DNA from: Acidobacteriota bacterium
GTDB lineage: Bacteria; Acidobacteriota; Terriglobia; 20CM-2-55-15
Direction of reading: 5' to 3'
DNA length: 44,977 bases
Assembly: GCA_022821265.1 (NCBI GenBank)
Contig: JAJEDW010000333.1
Coordinates: forward strand, 1 to 44,977
Shown here: piece by piece, positions 29,666-37,910 of the stretch
Layout: each line of letters starts with the position of its first letter
How positions within the stretch are numbered: position 1 is the stretch's first letter
Program-made: the position numbers and the translations under genes
The notes under the pieces: generated by a model
The model's input: the letters and a program-made list of their open reading frames with translations, nothing else
Database searches by the model: none
What the model was told of the DNA's origin: nothing

Positions 29666-30662
29666 TCGCCGTCGACTCGCCGCGGTCGATCGCCCGCGAG
29701 GCGCTCAACTGGTTGTGCATCCCGTTGTTGCCCTCGTGGCAGGCGTACTCGAAGACCTCGTAGTCCGGTTCCTGCCGAATGGGGAACCGCGCCGTGAACG
29801 GGCGCGCATAGGTTCTGGGATCGTCGACCGTCAGCTCGTACTCGATGACGTCCGGCGCGACGCGCGTGAAGCGCTCCGTCAGGCGCGCCGCGTCGCTCAG
29901 GGGCGTCCCGCCGCCGTTGCCGCCCAGGCCCGTGCCGTTGTCGATCAGGTTGGTCGTGTGGACGACGAGCGTATCGCCGTCCCACCATCCGATGGAATCG
30001 CCCATGTAGGTCTTGATGTCCTCGCCGACGTGGGGATTGCCGTCCAGCGGGATGATCTTGGCTTCGTGGACCATCTCGTACTGGATCGCGACGTAGCCGG
30101 GGCTCTGGACGATGCGCGTCCCGTTGCCGTAGATGACCGGCAGGATCGAGCCGGCCGGGCCCCGCGTGATGCAACGGATGTAGAAGGTGTACTCCTCCCA
30201 CGAGGCCGTGGGACGGTCCGTCCCCGCGCCCTGCCGGTTGGTCCGGGCCCATGCCTGCCGCTCGCGTCCCAGGTCGGTCAGCTCGGGCAGCCGGCCGTCG
30301 GGCGGGTCGACGAGCAGCGACGTCTGGCGCGGCGGACGGCGCCCGCGCTCGCCCCAGTGGCCCGGGGGCCCCGTGCCGACGCGGCCCTCGGGGTCGGCGA
30401 ACTCGACGGCGTCGCGCGCCAGGCGGCTCTCGAGCTGGTTGTCGCGCTCGTTCATCTCCGCCTCGGTCAGGAACAGGCGTTCGCCGAACTCGGGAGGCCG
30501 TTCCAGGCGCGTGCCGATATAGTCGTCGCTGGTGTAGACGCCCTGCAGGTCGGGGTCGCCCCACGGCGTCCGCGGCGCGACGTACCCGCCGGATTGCGCG
30601 GCGGCGAAAGCCGCCGTGGCCAGCACGCCCAGGCACGCGGATGCAAGAAGTCGATGCGGCAT
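29652..30662 (-). CDS. Secreted protein of the uncharacterised SIGWWDGDTLVVHT family
   Basis: This 336-residue protein has a signal peptide (1-22, ending AAFAAAQ). The body starts YVAPRTPWGDPDLQGVYTSD and contains FYIRCITRGPAGSILPVIYG, IIPLDGNPHVGED, SIGWWDGDTLVVHTTNL, SDAARLTERFTRV and VDDPRTYARP, with Cys in EYACHEGN. It resembles many large-family hypothetical proteins of soil Acidobacteria and Proteobacteria with the PWGDPDLQG start, function unknown. Start ATG at 30662 has a strong GAGGAG-type site. Second gene of the DUF6152-led operon. Confidence 0.84.
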   Translation of the reverse strand: MPHRLLASACLGVLATAAFAAAQSGGYVAPRTPWGDPDLQGVYTSDDYIGTRLERPPEFGERLFLTEAEMNERDNQLESRLARDAVEFADPEGRVGTGPPGHWGERGRRPPRQTSLLVDPPDGRLPELTDLGRERQAWARTNRQGAGTDRPTASWEEYTFYIRCITRGPAGSILPVIYGNGTRIVQSPGYVAIQYEMVHEAKIIPLDGNPHVGEDIKTYMGDSIGWWDGDTLVVHTTNLIDNGTGLGGNGGGTPLSDAARLTERFTRVAPDVIEYELTVDDPRTYARPFTARFPIRQEPDYEVFEYACHEGNNGMHNQLSASRAIDRGESTANDLD

Positions 30663-30690
30663 CGGAATCTCCTCTCTCGCGCTTCGTTGA

Positions 30691-31092
30691 CTAGTCGAAG
30701 ACCTCGTCCGGTTCGAAGCCCCAACCGAAGTTGTCGGATGTGCGTCGCAGCGAAAGCATCCGCACCCGGAACGCCGCGGGGTTCCGTCCCGGGTTCCCCA
30801 CGATCAGGACCTCGTCTCCGGGCCGTAGCGTCGCGCCGGTGACGCCCTGGCTGCCCAACTGTCCGGCCCCGCCCCATTCCACGGCCCAGCGCTGGATGTT
30901 GCCCTCGTCGTCGGGCGCCGCGACATGGACGAACGAATGGGGGTTGCGGAACTGGAACTGCAGGAGCCGGCCCTCGATCCGAATGGTGCGGTCTTCGAAA
31001 TACGTGGCCGCGAACGAGTGATGAGCGTAGGCGATACCGCCCCCCAGCGCCGCGGCCGCCGCCAACAGCGGTACGAGTCGTCGGACCTTCAT
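30691..31092 (-). CDS. DUF6152-type exported protein
   Basis: This 133-residue protein has a signal peptide (1-22, ending GIAYA) followed by mature HHSFAATYFEDRTIRIEGRL, FRNPHSFVHV and GATLRPGDEVLIVGNPGR, the DUF6152 pattern, as in the gene at 18016. The HH at the mature N-terminus is conserved between the two. Start ATG at the complement of 31090-31092 is supported by GGAGAG. It is the first gene of the minus-strand operon DUF6152, secreted family, secreted family, MBL hydrolase, secreted family (31092 down to 26945). Confidence 0.8.
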   Translation of the reverse strand: MKVRRLVPLLAAAAALGGGIAYAHHSFAATYFEDRTIRIEGRLLQFQFRNPHSFVHVAAPDDEGNIQRWAVEWGGAGQLGSQGVTGATLRPGDEVLIVGNPGRNPAAFRVRMLSLRRTSDNFGWGFEPDEVFD

Positions 31093-31226
31093 TGCGCGTC
31101 TCTCCGTCAAGATCATCCTCATCTTAATGAAACCGGGCCCGGCGTGCGAGCATTTCCGGCCGGCCCCGGGGTCGCTTGGCACGTCCGCCGGGCCTGTCGT
31201 ATCATACCGGTTCGAAAGGCGGACGT

Positions 31227-31520
31227 ATGAGCGCAATCTTTCAGGCCTTGGCCACGGGCGCCGCTTTCCTGGTACCCGTGGTGATCGTCATGATCCTGGC
31301 CAGCATCGCGGCCGTCAACCGCGCCGAAGCGGAGGCCCATCCCCACGGCGCGGACCATGAAGGCGCTCCGGAGGGCGGCGCGGCCGCCGAGGCGCGTTCG
31401 AGACTGCCCTTCCTGCCGGACCGCGAGCCGTCGGTCCTGGAGATCCTGATCCTGGGCGTGGTCCTGTTCACGCTCGTCATGGGCGGCCTGCTGGTGTTCA
31501 GCCTGCTGGGCCAGGCGTAA
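31227..31520 (+). CDS. Small membrane protein with two helices and a His-rich loop
   Basis: This 97-residue protein has two predicted transmembrane helices (about residues 8-28 and 71-93) joined by a 42-residue hydrophilic loop rich in His, Glu, Ala and Gly (EAHPHGADHEGAPEGG), which could bind metal ions. I do not recognise the family. ATG 31227 follows AAAGGCGG. A TATCAT -10-like element lies near 31199. It is convergent with the FAD oxidoreductase gene, with 22 bases between stops. Confidence 0.6.
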   Translation: MSAIFQALATGAAFLVPVVIVMILASIAAVNRAEAEAHPHGADHEGAPEGGAAAEARSRLPFLPDREPSVLEILILGVVLFTLVMGGLLVFSLLGQA

Positions 31521-31542
31521 CGGCGCGTCGGTCACCGGTCCT

Positions 31543-32799
31543 CTACCGATCCCCGTCTTGGATGGCGGCGTCTCCCAGCCGGAACGCCTCGGCCAGTTCC
31601 GGGTCGTCCTCGATTCCCAGGACGCGCCGGGCGATGTATTCCCCGATCACGGGTCCCGACTTGAACGCCTCGGCCGAGCCGCCTCCCGCCACCCAGACGT
31701 TGTCGAAGGCGGGGTGCCGGTCGATGATGAAGTTGCCGGTCGCGCTCATCTCGTAGTGGCAGGATCGGGTCTCGTTGATCGCGGCGCCGGCGAGATCGGG
31801 GAAATGCCGTTCCAGCACCTGCCGGGCCTGGCCGTGATACTCGTCGTCGATCCAGCGGTCGCTCAGATCGGGGTCGGCTTCGGGGCGACCGCCGGTGCGT
31901 ACCCGGAATCCCCGGTAGTCGGGCCCGAGCGCCGGCCAGCCCGTCACGCCCGGGATGCCGTAGCTGGGCATGTTGGGATGGACCCACCGCCCATCGCCCG
32001 GCGGCGTGGCGAAGTAGTAGACGTGTCCCATCGGTACGCGGATCCGCTGGCCCATCAGCTCGGGAAACACTTTCGGGAACCAGGGGCCGCAGGCGAAGAC
32101 GAACGCCGATGACGCGATCGGCCCGCCGTCCCCGAGCGCGACGTCAAGGAGCGTCCGGCCGGAACTTCGGCCGAGCGAGGCGCGCCCCAGCGTGACGGCG
32201 CCGCCCTCCCGGCGGAACACCTGGGCCACGGACTCGATGGCCCGGCGCGCCCGGACCACGCCCGCGCCGGGCTCGTAGAGCGCGGCCCCGAGGTTCTCGA
32301 ACCGGATCCAGGGCCAGCGATAGGCCACTTCCTCGGGGCTCAGGAACTCGTAGGGCACGTCCAGCACGTCCCAGTTCGCGGCCGAACGTTCCAGGTAAGA
32401 GGTGCGCTCCTGGCGGAGGATCAGGTCGCCGGTCGTGTAGAACACCGGCGGCAGAAGCCGGTCGGCGTGCTCGGCGTCCCACTCGCGCCAGCGGCGCATC
32501 GACTCCACCGCCCAGCGCGTCCAGAGCACTCCGTGCGCCTCGTCGCCGTACGCGCTGCGCACGCCGCGCGTCTCGCCGCCCGAGCTGGCGCGGGCGTTCG
32601 CCGGTCCGTAGGGATCGACGACGGTCACCGAGGCGCCGAGCCGGCCGAGGTGGTACGCGGTCCACATCCCGAACGCGCCCGCGCCGGCGACCACGACGTC
32701 GGGCGCGCCGCCCTGGAACCCGGGCCTGCCGAGGACCGAGCGCCGGGCCGCGAGCCCGAGCGCCGCCGAGGTCAGAAACGACCGTCGATGGATCGGCAC
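31543..32799 (-). CDS. Tat-exported FAD-dependent oxidoreductase (DAO/sarcosine oxidase-like)
   Basis: This 418-residue flavoprotein has a twin-arginine signal (HRRSFLTSAALGLAARR at the N-terminus). The dinucleotide-binding motif is VVVAGAGAFGMWTAYHLG, followed by the SSGGETRGVRSAYGDE flavin-linked loop, and the C-terminal FAD motif VAGGGSAEAFKSGPVIGEYI is typical of monomeric sarcosine oxidase and N-methyl amino acid oxidases. Export of such an enzyme is unusual. GTG at the complement of 32797-32799 is used because the signal begins there and no ATG is available nearby. It lies eight bases after the quinoprotein gene, hence co-transcribed. Confidence 0.87.
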   Translation of the reverse strand: MPIHRRSFLTSAALGLAARRSVLGRPGFQGGAPDVVVAGAGAFGMWTAYHLGRLGASVTVVDPYGPANARASSGGETRGVRSAYGDEAHGVLWTRWAVESMRRWREWDAEHADRLLPPVFYTTGDLILRQERTSYLERSAANWDVLDVPYEFLSPEEVAYRWPWIRFENLGAALYEPGAGVVRARRAIESVAQVFRREGGAVTLGRASLGRSSGRTLLDVALGDGGPIASSAFVFACGPWFPKVFPELMGQRIRVPMGHVYYFATPPGDGRWVHPNMPSYGIPGVTGWPALGPDYRGFRVRTGGRPEADPDLSDRWIDDEYHGQARQVLERHFPDLAGAAINETRSCHYEMSATGNFIIDRHPAFDNVWVAGGGSAEAFKSGPVIGEYIARRVLGIEDDPELAEAFRLGDAAIQDGDR

Positions 32800-32807
32800 G
32801 GCCGGCC

Positions 32808-34790
32808 TCAGGGAAGCGCCATCGCCGTCAGCGTGCGCGCGGTCTGGAGCACCACGTACTGCCGGCCGCCGTGAACGTAGGTCATCATGCCGTAGCGGCT
32901 GGCGGCCGGGGCGTCGATGGCGCCCAGGCGTTCGCCCGTCGCCTTGTCGATCGCGTACAGCCTCGGCGAGCCGTCGCCCGCGGCGCCGGCGTAGATCAGC
33001 AGCGTCGCGGTTACGGTCATCGGCGCGACGTTGCCCGATCCGGTATTCGGGATGTCCATGCCTTCGAGATCGGGATGGTTCGTGACGCGGTCGGGCGTCT
33101 CGCCGACGGGAACCCACCACAGGTGGTCGCCCGTGTTCATGTCGATGGCCGTGATGCGGCTGTAGGGCGGCCGGTACAGGGGCAGGCCGTCGGGCCCCCG
33201 GACCGGCGCGCCGCCGCCCACCGCGAAGTCGGCGACGGTCCGCCCCGTCGGCGCGTCCTCGCGCGCGTCGCGCTCCGCGCCGGGCACGATGATGCGCGCC
33301 GTGCACCCCTTGCGCGACGTGACGTAGAGGATGCCGGTGGCGGGATCGGCCGCCGCCGGCCCGTCGATGTTCGTCCCGCCGACGTCGCCGGGGCACCAGA
33401 GCGCCGCGCGCTTGCCGAGGTCGTTGTCCCGGTGGAGCGGGGGATTGAACAACGGCCCGGTCTGGAACGCCTCGACCAACTGGAGCGCGCGCTCCCGGAG
33501 CTCGGGCGTGAAATCGATCAGGTCGTCGTCGGTGAGCCCCTGCATGTCGAACGGCGCGGGCCGGGTCGGGAACGGTTGCGTCTCGGACAACCGCTCCCCG
33601 GGGACGCGCGACGCCGGAACCGGACGCTCCTCGATGGGCCACAGCGGCTCCCCGGTCTCGCGGTCGAACGCGTAGGCGAAGGCCTGCTTCGTGGCCTGCA
33701 CGACGGCCGGGACCTCGCGCCCGTCGACGGTCACGTCCAGCAGCACGGGCGCCGTCGGCGTGTCGTAATTCCAGATGTCGTGGTGCACGAGCTGGTAGTG
33801 CCAGACGCGCTCCCCGGTACGGACGTCCAGCGCGATCAGGCTGGTGGAGAACAGGTTGTCGCCGGGCCGGAATCCGCCGTAGAAGTCCAGCGTGGCCCCG
33901 TTGGTCGGGATATAGACGATGCCGCGCTCCGGGTCGGCGGCCATCGGCGCCCAGGACGACACGTCGCCGGTCCATTGCCAGGCGTCGTTCTCCCATGTCT
34001 CGTGACCGAACTCGCCGGGGCGGGGAATGACGTTGAACTTCCAGAGGAACTCGCCCGTCCGGGCGTCGTAACCCAGGATGTCGCCGGGGATGTTCTCGAC
34101 GCGCGACTGGTTGTAGCCCTGCTCGGCCGAGTTGCCCACGACGACGACGCCGTCGACGACGATGGGCGGCGAGGACGCGGTGATGTAGCCCACTTCCAGC
34201 GGGACGCCGTCGTAGACGTCGTAGTCGTGCCCCAGGTCGGCGAGCAGGTCGACGACGCCGGTCTCGGGGAAGCCGTCGACCGGTACCGCGCGGCCGAACC
34301 CCTCCAGGGGCCGGCCCGTCTCGGCGTCCAGCGCATGGAGGAAGAACGCCGGTGTCGTGATGTAGACGACGCCCCGCCCGTCGATCTCCGCGTAGGCGAC
34401 GCCCTTGCCGTAGTCCTGGCGCATGGAGTACTCCCACCGCGCCGTGTGGGGCTCCCGATACGACCAGAGCGTTTCGCCGGTGGCCGGATCGATCGCGACG
34501 ACGTGGCGCCGCGGACCCGCGACCGTGTAGAGCCGGCCGCCCGCGTACACGGGCGTCGACCGTCCACTGGCGGCGTCGAAACTCGCGCCGTCCCAGACCC
34601 ATGCTTCCTGGAGGTCGGCGAAGTTGGACGCGCGGATCTGGCCCGCCGGCGAGTACCGCGTGTGCGCGGCGTCCCCGCCGATGTAGGACCACCGTCCGTC
34701 CTCCGTGCCGGTCTGTGCGCCGAGAACCGCGGGCGACAGCAGGATTCCGGCGGCGGCGAGCGCCGCGGCGTATCGGCCGTGTGGGGTCAT
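32808..34790 (-). CDS. Exported PQQ quinoprotein (glucose/alcohol dehydrogenase-like)
   Basis: This 660-residue quinoprotein has a signal peptide (1-25, ending AVLGAQ) and an eight-bladed propeller with blade motifs such as [48 protein letters not shown] and [27 protein letters not shown] is characteristic of the glucose-dehydrogenase-like branch, and [13 protein letters not shown] with TSRKGC replaces the alcohol-dehydrogenase GGKNW segment. No membrane domain or heme. The start is the ATG at the complement of 34788-34790, where the signal begins. A 229-base divergent gap to the aminotransferase contains no strong promoter that I can defend. Confidence 0.9.
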   Translation of the reverse strand: MTPHGRYAAALAAAGILLSPAVLGAQTGTEDGRWSYIGGDAAHTRYSPAGQIRASNFADLQEAWVWDGASFDAASGRSTPVYAGGRLYTVAGPRRHVVAIDPATGETLWSYREPHTARWEYSMRQDYGKGVAYAEIDGRGVVYITTPAFFLHALDAETGRPLEGFGRAVPVDGFPETGVVDLLADLGHDYDVYDGVPLEVGYITASSPPIVVDGVVVVGNSAEQGYNQSRVENIPGDILGYDARTGEFLWKFNVIPRPGEFGHETWENDAWQWTGDVSSWAPMAADPERGIVYIPTNGATLDFYGGFRPGDNLFSTSLIALDVRTGERVWHYQLVHHDIWNYDTPTAPVLLDVTVDGREVPAVVQATKQAFAYAFDRETGEPLWPIEERPVPASRVPGERLSETQPFPTRPAPFDMQGLTDDDLIDFTPELRERALQLVEAFQTGPLFNPPLHRDNDLGKRAALWCPGDVGGTNIDGPAAADPATGILYVTSRKGCTARIIVPGAERDAREDAPTGRTVADFAVGGGAPVRGPDGLPLYRPPYSRITAIDMNTGDHLWWVPVGETPDRVTNHPDLEGMDIPNTGSGNVAPMTVTATLLIYAGAAGDGSPRLYAIDKATGERLGAIDAPAASRYGMMTYVHGGRQYVVLQTARTLTAMALP

Positions 34791-35019
34791 GGCTGGATGC
34801 CTCCCGATCGCGCGGCGTGTTGGGGCGCCACGCTTCCGCATTGTCACCGGGATCGCCGCGGTTGTCGACAAGGATCACCGGTCCGATACCGCCGGGCCCG
34901 GACGCCGCGAGCGTTGCACGCCGAAGCGGAGGGCCCACGCCCCACACGCGCAACGATCTGCGGTACCGTAGAGGCAAGGCGGCGTTGTCTTCGGGCGGCG
35001 CCGCGGAAAGGAACGTCCG

Positions 35020-36204
35020 ATGGCTTTGAAAGTCTCCGGCAGGGGATCGATTCCGCCCTTCATAGTGATGGACGTGGTGCGCGCCGCCGCGGAGCGCGAG
35101 TTCGAGCGCCGCGCCGTGTATCACATGGAGATTGGCCAGCCGGGCACGCCGGCCCCGGAAGGCGCCCGCCGCGCCGCGCACGAGGCCATCGACCGCCAGG
35201 ACCTGGGCTACACCGTGGCCCTCGGCGATGCGGGGCTCCGGGCGCGCATCGCGCGCCATTACCGGGAATACTACGGTTTCGAGGTCGATCGTTCGCGCGT
35301 CGTCGTCACCACGGGTTCCTCCGCCGGGTTCGTGCTCGCGTTCCTCGCCGCGTTCGACGCCGGGGACCGGGTCGCCCTGGCGATCCCCGGTTACCCCTGC
35401 TATCGGCATACCCTGTCGGCGTTGGGCATCGAGCCCGTCCTGCTCCTGGCCGAGGCGGAGGATCGCTTCCAACCCACCCCCGAGCTGATCGAGACGGCCG
35501 TCGCCGCGGGCGGCCCGATCGACGGCCTGATCGTCGCCAGCCCGTCGAACCCGGCCGGCACGATGCTGGACCGGGACGCGATGGCCGCCCTGACCGCGTA
35601 CTGCGGTTCCAACGGCATCCGGATGGTGTCCGACGAGATCTACCACGGCATCACGTACGGACGGCGAGCCGTGACGGTCCTGGAGCTGGACGACGATGCG
35701 ATCGTCGTCAACAGCTTCTCGAAGTACTACTCGATGACCGGGTGGCGGCTGGGCTGGATGGTCGTCCCCGAGGACATGGTCCGCGCCGTCGAATGCGTTT
35801 CGCAGAACCTGTTCCTGTCGCCGCCGACCCTGTCGCAGGTCGCCGCGTTGGCGGCCTTCGACTGCACGGACGAGCTCGAAGGCAACGTCGCCCGCTACGC
35901 GGCCAACCGCGAGCGGCTCGTCGGCGAGCTGCCGAAGGCGGGCTTCCGGCGGCTGGCCCCCATCGACGGCGCCTTCTACGCCTACGCGGACCTGGAGGGC
36001 GTGACCGGCGACAGCGTCGCCTTCTGCCGGCGCATCCTGGACGAGACGGGTGTCGCCGCGACGCCCGGCCTCGACTTCGACCCCGTCCGGGGCCGCCGGT
36101 TCATGCGCTTCTCCTTCGCCGGGTCCGAAGAGACCGTCGCCGGCGCCGCTGCGGCGTTGATCCAGTGGAAGCGGCAGCGGGCAGTCGTCGGGCAGGGCCG
36201 ATGA
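35020..36204 (+). CDS. Class I/II pyridoxal-phosphate aminotransferase
   Basis: This 394-residue AspC-like fold type I aminotransferase has the PLP lysine in NSFSKYYSMTGWRLGW (about residue 233), with YTVALGDAGLRARIARHY (N-terminal substrate loop), TTGSSAGFVLAF (phosphate-binding), VASPSNPAGTML (Asn of the ring contact) and MVSDEIYHGITYG (Asp contacting PLP N1). The arginine near the C-terminus (FMRFSFA) is the carboxylate-binding Arg. The substrate is likely an aromatic, alanine-type or aspartate amino acid but cannot be determined. A GAAAGGA ribosome site precedes ATG 35020. It overlaps a GNAT pseudogene at the ATGA junction. Confidence 0.93.
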   Translation: MALKVSGRGSIPPFIVMDVVRAAAEREFERRAVYHMEIGQPGTPAPEGARRAAHEAIDRQDLGYTVALGDAGLRARIARHYREYYGFEVDRSRVVVTTGSSAGFVLAFLAAFDAGDRVALAIPGYPCYRHTLSALGIEPVLLLAEAEDRFQPTPELIETAVAAGGPIDGLIVASPSNPAGTMLDRDAMAALTAYCGSNGIRMVSDEIYHGITYGRRAVTVLELDDDAIVVNSFSKYYSMTGWRLGWMVVPEDMVRAVECVSQNLFLSPPTLSQVAALAAFDCTDELEGNVARYAANRERLVGELPKAGFRRLAPIDGAFYAYADLEGVTGDSVAFCRRILDETGVAATPGLDFDPVRGRRFMRFSFAGSEETVAGAAAALIQWKRQRAVVGQGR

Positions 36205-36896
36205 CGGACCGGCTGCAAATCGCTCGGGCTCGCCGAAGCGACCTCGACGCCTACATCGACCTGCTCGAGGAAATCGCCGAGTGGCTGGCGGCGCGCGGCA
36301 TCCGGCAGTACCTGCCGGGAACGTTCCGGGCGTCCCGCGCCTACTTCGCCGAATCCATCCGTCGCGGCGAGGTTCACTGGGCGTTCGTGGACGACACGAT
36401 GGTCGGCGCGGTGCGTCTTCTGAACGAGGACGCCGTCGTCTGGCCGGAAGTTCCCGAGGGTGAATCCGTCTACGTCTACAACCTCGTCGTCCGCCGGGAC
36501 CGGGCCCGTCGCGAACTGGGCGTTTGAATCCTCGACTGGGCCGAACGCGAGACTCAGGCGATGGGCCGGATCTTCCTGCGTCTCGACTGCTACGCGGACA
36601 ACGCGTTTCTCCGCCGCTACTATGCGAACGCGGGGTTTCTTGCGTGCGGGGAAGTGGACGCCCGGTATCCGGCGCCGGTCGGGACGATCCGTCTGCAGCG
36701 GTACGAGAAACGCGTCCATCCGGTTCCGGCCGCGGCCCGTCGTCCGGCGCGGAGCCCGTCGCCGGGCGGATCCGGGGCAGCATGGGAGAGCGGCGCGCCG
36801 GGTCGTGATACGCTCGCACGAATCCCGCTGGAGCGAGGGGCTTCTAGCCGATCAAGATGGGAAACAAGACCTACGCCATCGTTACGACCCTGCTGA
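36201..36896 (+). pseudogene. GNAT N-acetyltransferase broken by an in-frame TGA
   Basis: ATG 36201 overlaps the aminotransferase stop (ATGA). The N-terminal part (109 residues: LQIARARRSDLDAYIDLLEE, then VYVYNLVVRRDRARRELGV) ends at TGA 36525-36527. In the same frame the next codons continue a normal GNAT: ILDWAERETQAMGRIFLRLD and CYADNAFLRRYYANAGF. GNAT homologues have Arg or similar at the stop position, so a CGA to TGA change is the simplest explanation. The acetyl-CoA loop also reads RRELGV where a Gly-rich RRGLG is usual. The frame continues to 36896, overlapping the next gene by 40 bases, with no clear original stop. Sequencing error or TGA read-through are alternatives. Confidence 0.8.
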
Positions 36897-37888
36897 CGCT
36901 GGCCGCACTCGCGGGCCTGTTCGGTCTGCGTGTGGTGGGGTTCTACAGCCACCAGGCGTTGGCCGTCGTGCTGTTCGTCGGCTGCGTTTGGGCCGTGGCA
37001 AGCCGTGCGTGGCTGACTTGGAAGGGGCGTCTGCAGCCGGGCTGGCTCGGAGGACTTCGCGGGCCTGCGCATCGGTCCCAGCGTTTCGAGGCCGTCGGGC
37101 GCGCGGGCTTGTGGGCGGTCATGGCCGTTGCGTGCGTGGCGGTCTTTCCGCGGTCGGCGGAAATGACTCCCCTGATCGGCTTCCTGATCGGCGTTTCACT
37201 GATTCGGATCGCGGCATCGTTTCTCGTCGCGCGACGGACCAACCCCGGCCCGACCCTCGTCATGATCGCGGGCGCGCTGGTCCTGGCGCTCGATCTCGGC
37301 CGCGCCCTCGTGGGCGCGCCCGCTCCCGCCGCGCGGATCGCGCCGCCCAACGAGGGCGAGTGGGTCGTGCTGCAGGGCGGACGGAGTCCGCTTCAGAACC
37401 ACCATCTCACGGCCTACAATCAGCACTTCGCGCTGGATCTCGTCCGGCTGGAAGACGGCCGGATCTTCGCCGGCGAGGCGGGCAACGCGGACGTGCACGC
37501 CTGGGACCAGCCGCTGGTGTCGCCCGTGGACGGCACGGTGGTCGTTGCGCGCGACACGATGGAGGACGCCGAGGGCGCCAACCTGGTGACCGATCCCGCG
37601 GACGCGGTGGGGAACGTCGTCGTCATCGAACTCGACTCCGGCCTTTTCGTCGTGCTTGCGCACCTCCGGCAAGGATCTCTCGAGGTGAGCGAAGGCGACC
37701 GCGTTCAACCGGGCGATCCGCTGGCCCGGGTCGGAAACTCCGGCAACACGACCATCCCGCACCTGCACCTCCAGGTGCAGACTCACATGGAATTCTGGGA
37801 CCCGGCCAACCGTTCCGTGCCGTTCGCGTTCGGGTCCGACGGCCGCGTCCTGGCCCGCAACGACCGCGTCGTCGTTTCGGCGCCGTAG
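36857..37888 (+). CDS. M23 (LytM-type) peptidase with N-terminal membrane domain
   Basis: This 343-residue protein has four hydrophobic segments in residues 5-160 and a C-terminal LytM/M23 zinc peptidase domain that would cut peptidoglycan cross-links in the periplasm. Zinc motifs are NQHFALDLV (H-x3-D; about residue 195) and PHLHLQVQ (HxH; about residue 302), with the intervening SPVDGTVV and GNSGNT pattern. A multi-spanning anchor on an M23 domain is uncommon. Start ATG 36857 lacks a good ribosome site; an in-frame later start is not evident. It overlaps the pseudogene tail. Confidence 0.86.
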   Translation: MGNKTYAIVTTLLTLAALAGLFGLRVVGFYSHQALAVVLFVGCVWAVASRAWLTWKGRLQPGWLGGLRGPAHRSQRFEAVGRAGLWAVMAVACVAVFPRSAEMTPLIGFLIGVSLIRIAASFLVARRTNPGPTLVMIAGALVLALDLGRALVGAPAPAARIAPPNEGEWVVLQGGRSPLQNHHLTAYNQHFALDLVRLEDGRIFAGEAGNADVHAWDQPLVSPVDGTVVVARDTMEDAEGANLVTDPADAVGNVVVIELDSGLFVVLAHLRQGSLEVSEGDRVQPGDPLARVGNSGNTTIPHLHLQVQTHMEFWDPANRSVPFAFGSDGRVLARNDRVVVSAP

Positions 37889-37910
37889 CCGCACTCGGCA
37901 GGGCCAGACG

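Noticed and set aside
32871-36527. A 1218-codon plus-strand open frame
   Set aside because: It is antisense to the quinoprotein gene and out of frame with the aminotransferase; only its last ~109 codons (GNAT fragment from 36201) are meaningful.
36525-36527. Selenocysteine at the GNAT TGA
   Set aside because: No SECIS-like hairpin is evident just downstream and GNAT enzymes do not use Cys or Sec at this position; a nonsense change is simpler.
31543-36819. A 1758-codon open frame on the minus strand
   Set aside because: Only 31543-32799 is a real gene (FAD oxidoreductase). The rest is an antisense or out-of-frame reading of the quinoprotein, aminotransferase and GNAT genes, which stays open because of high GC and carries no protein motif.
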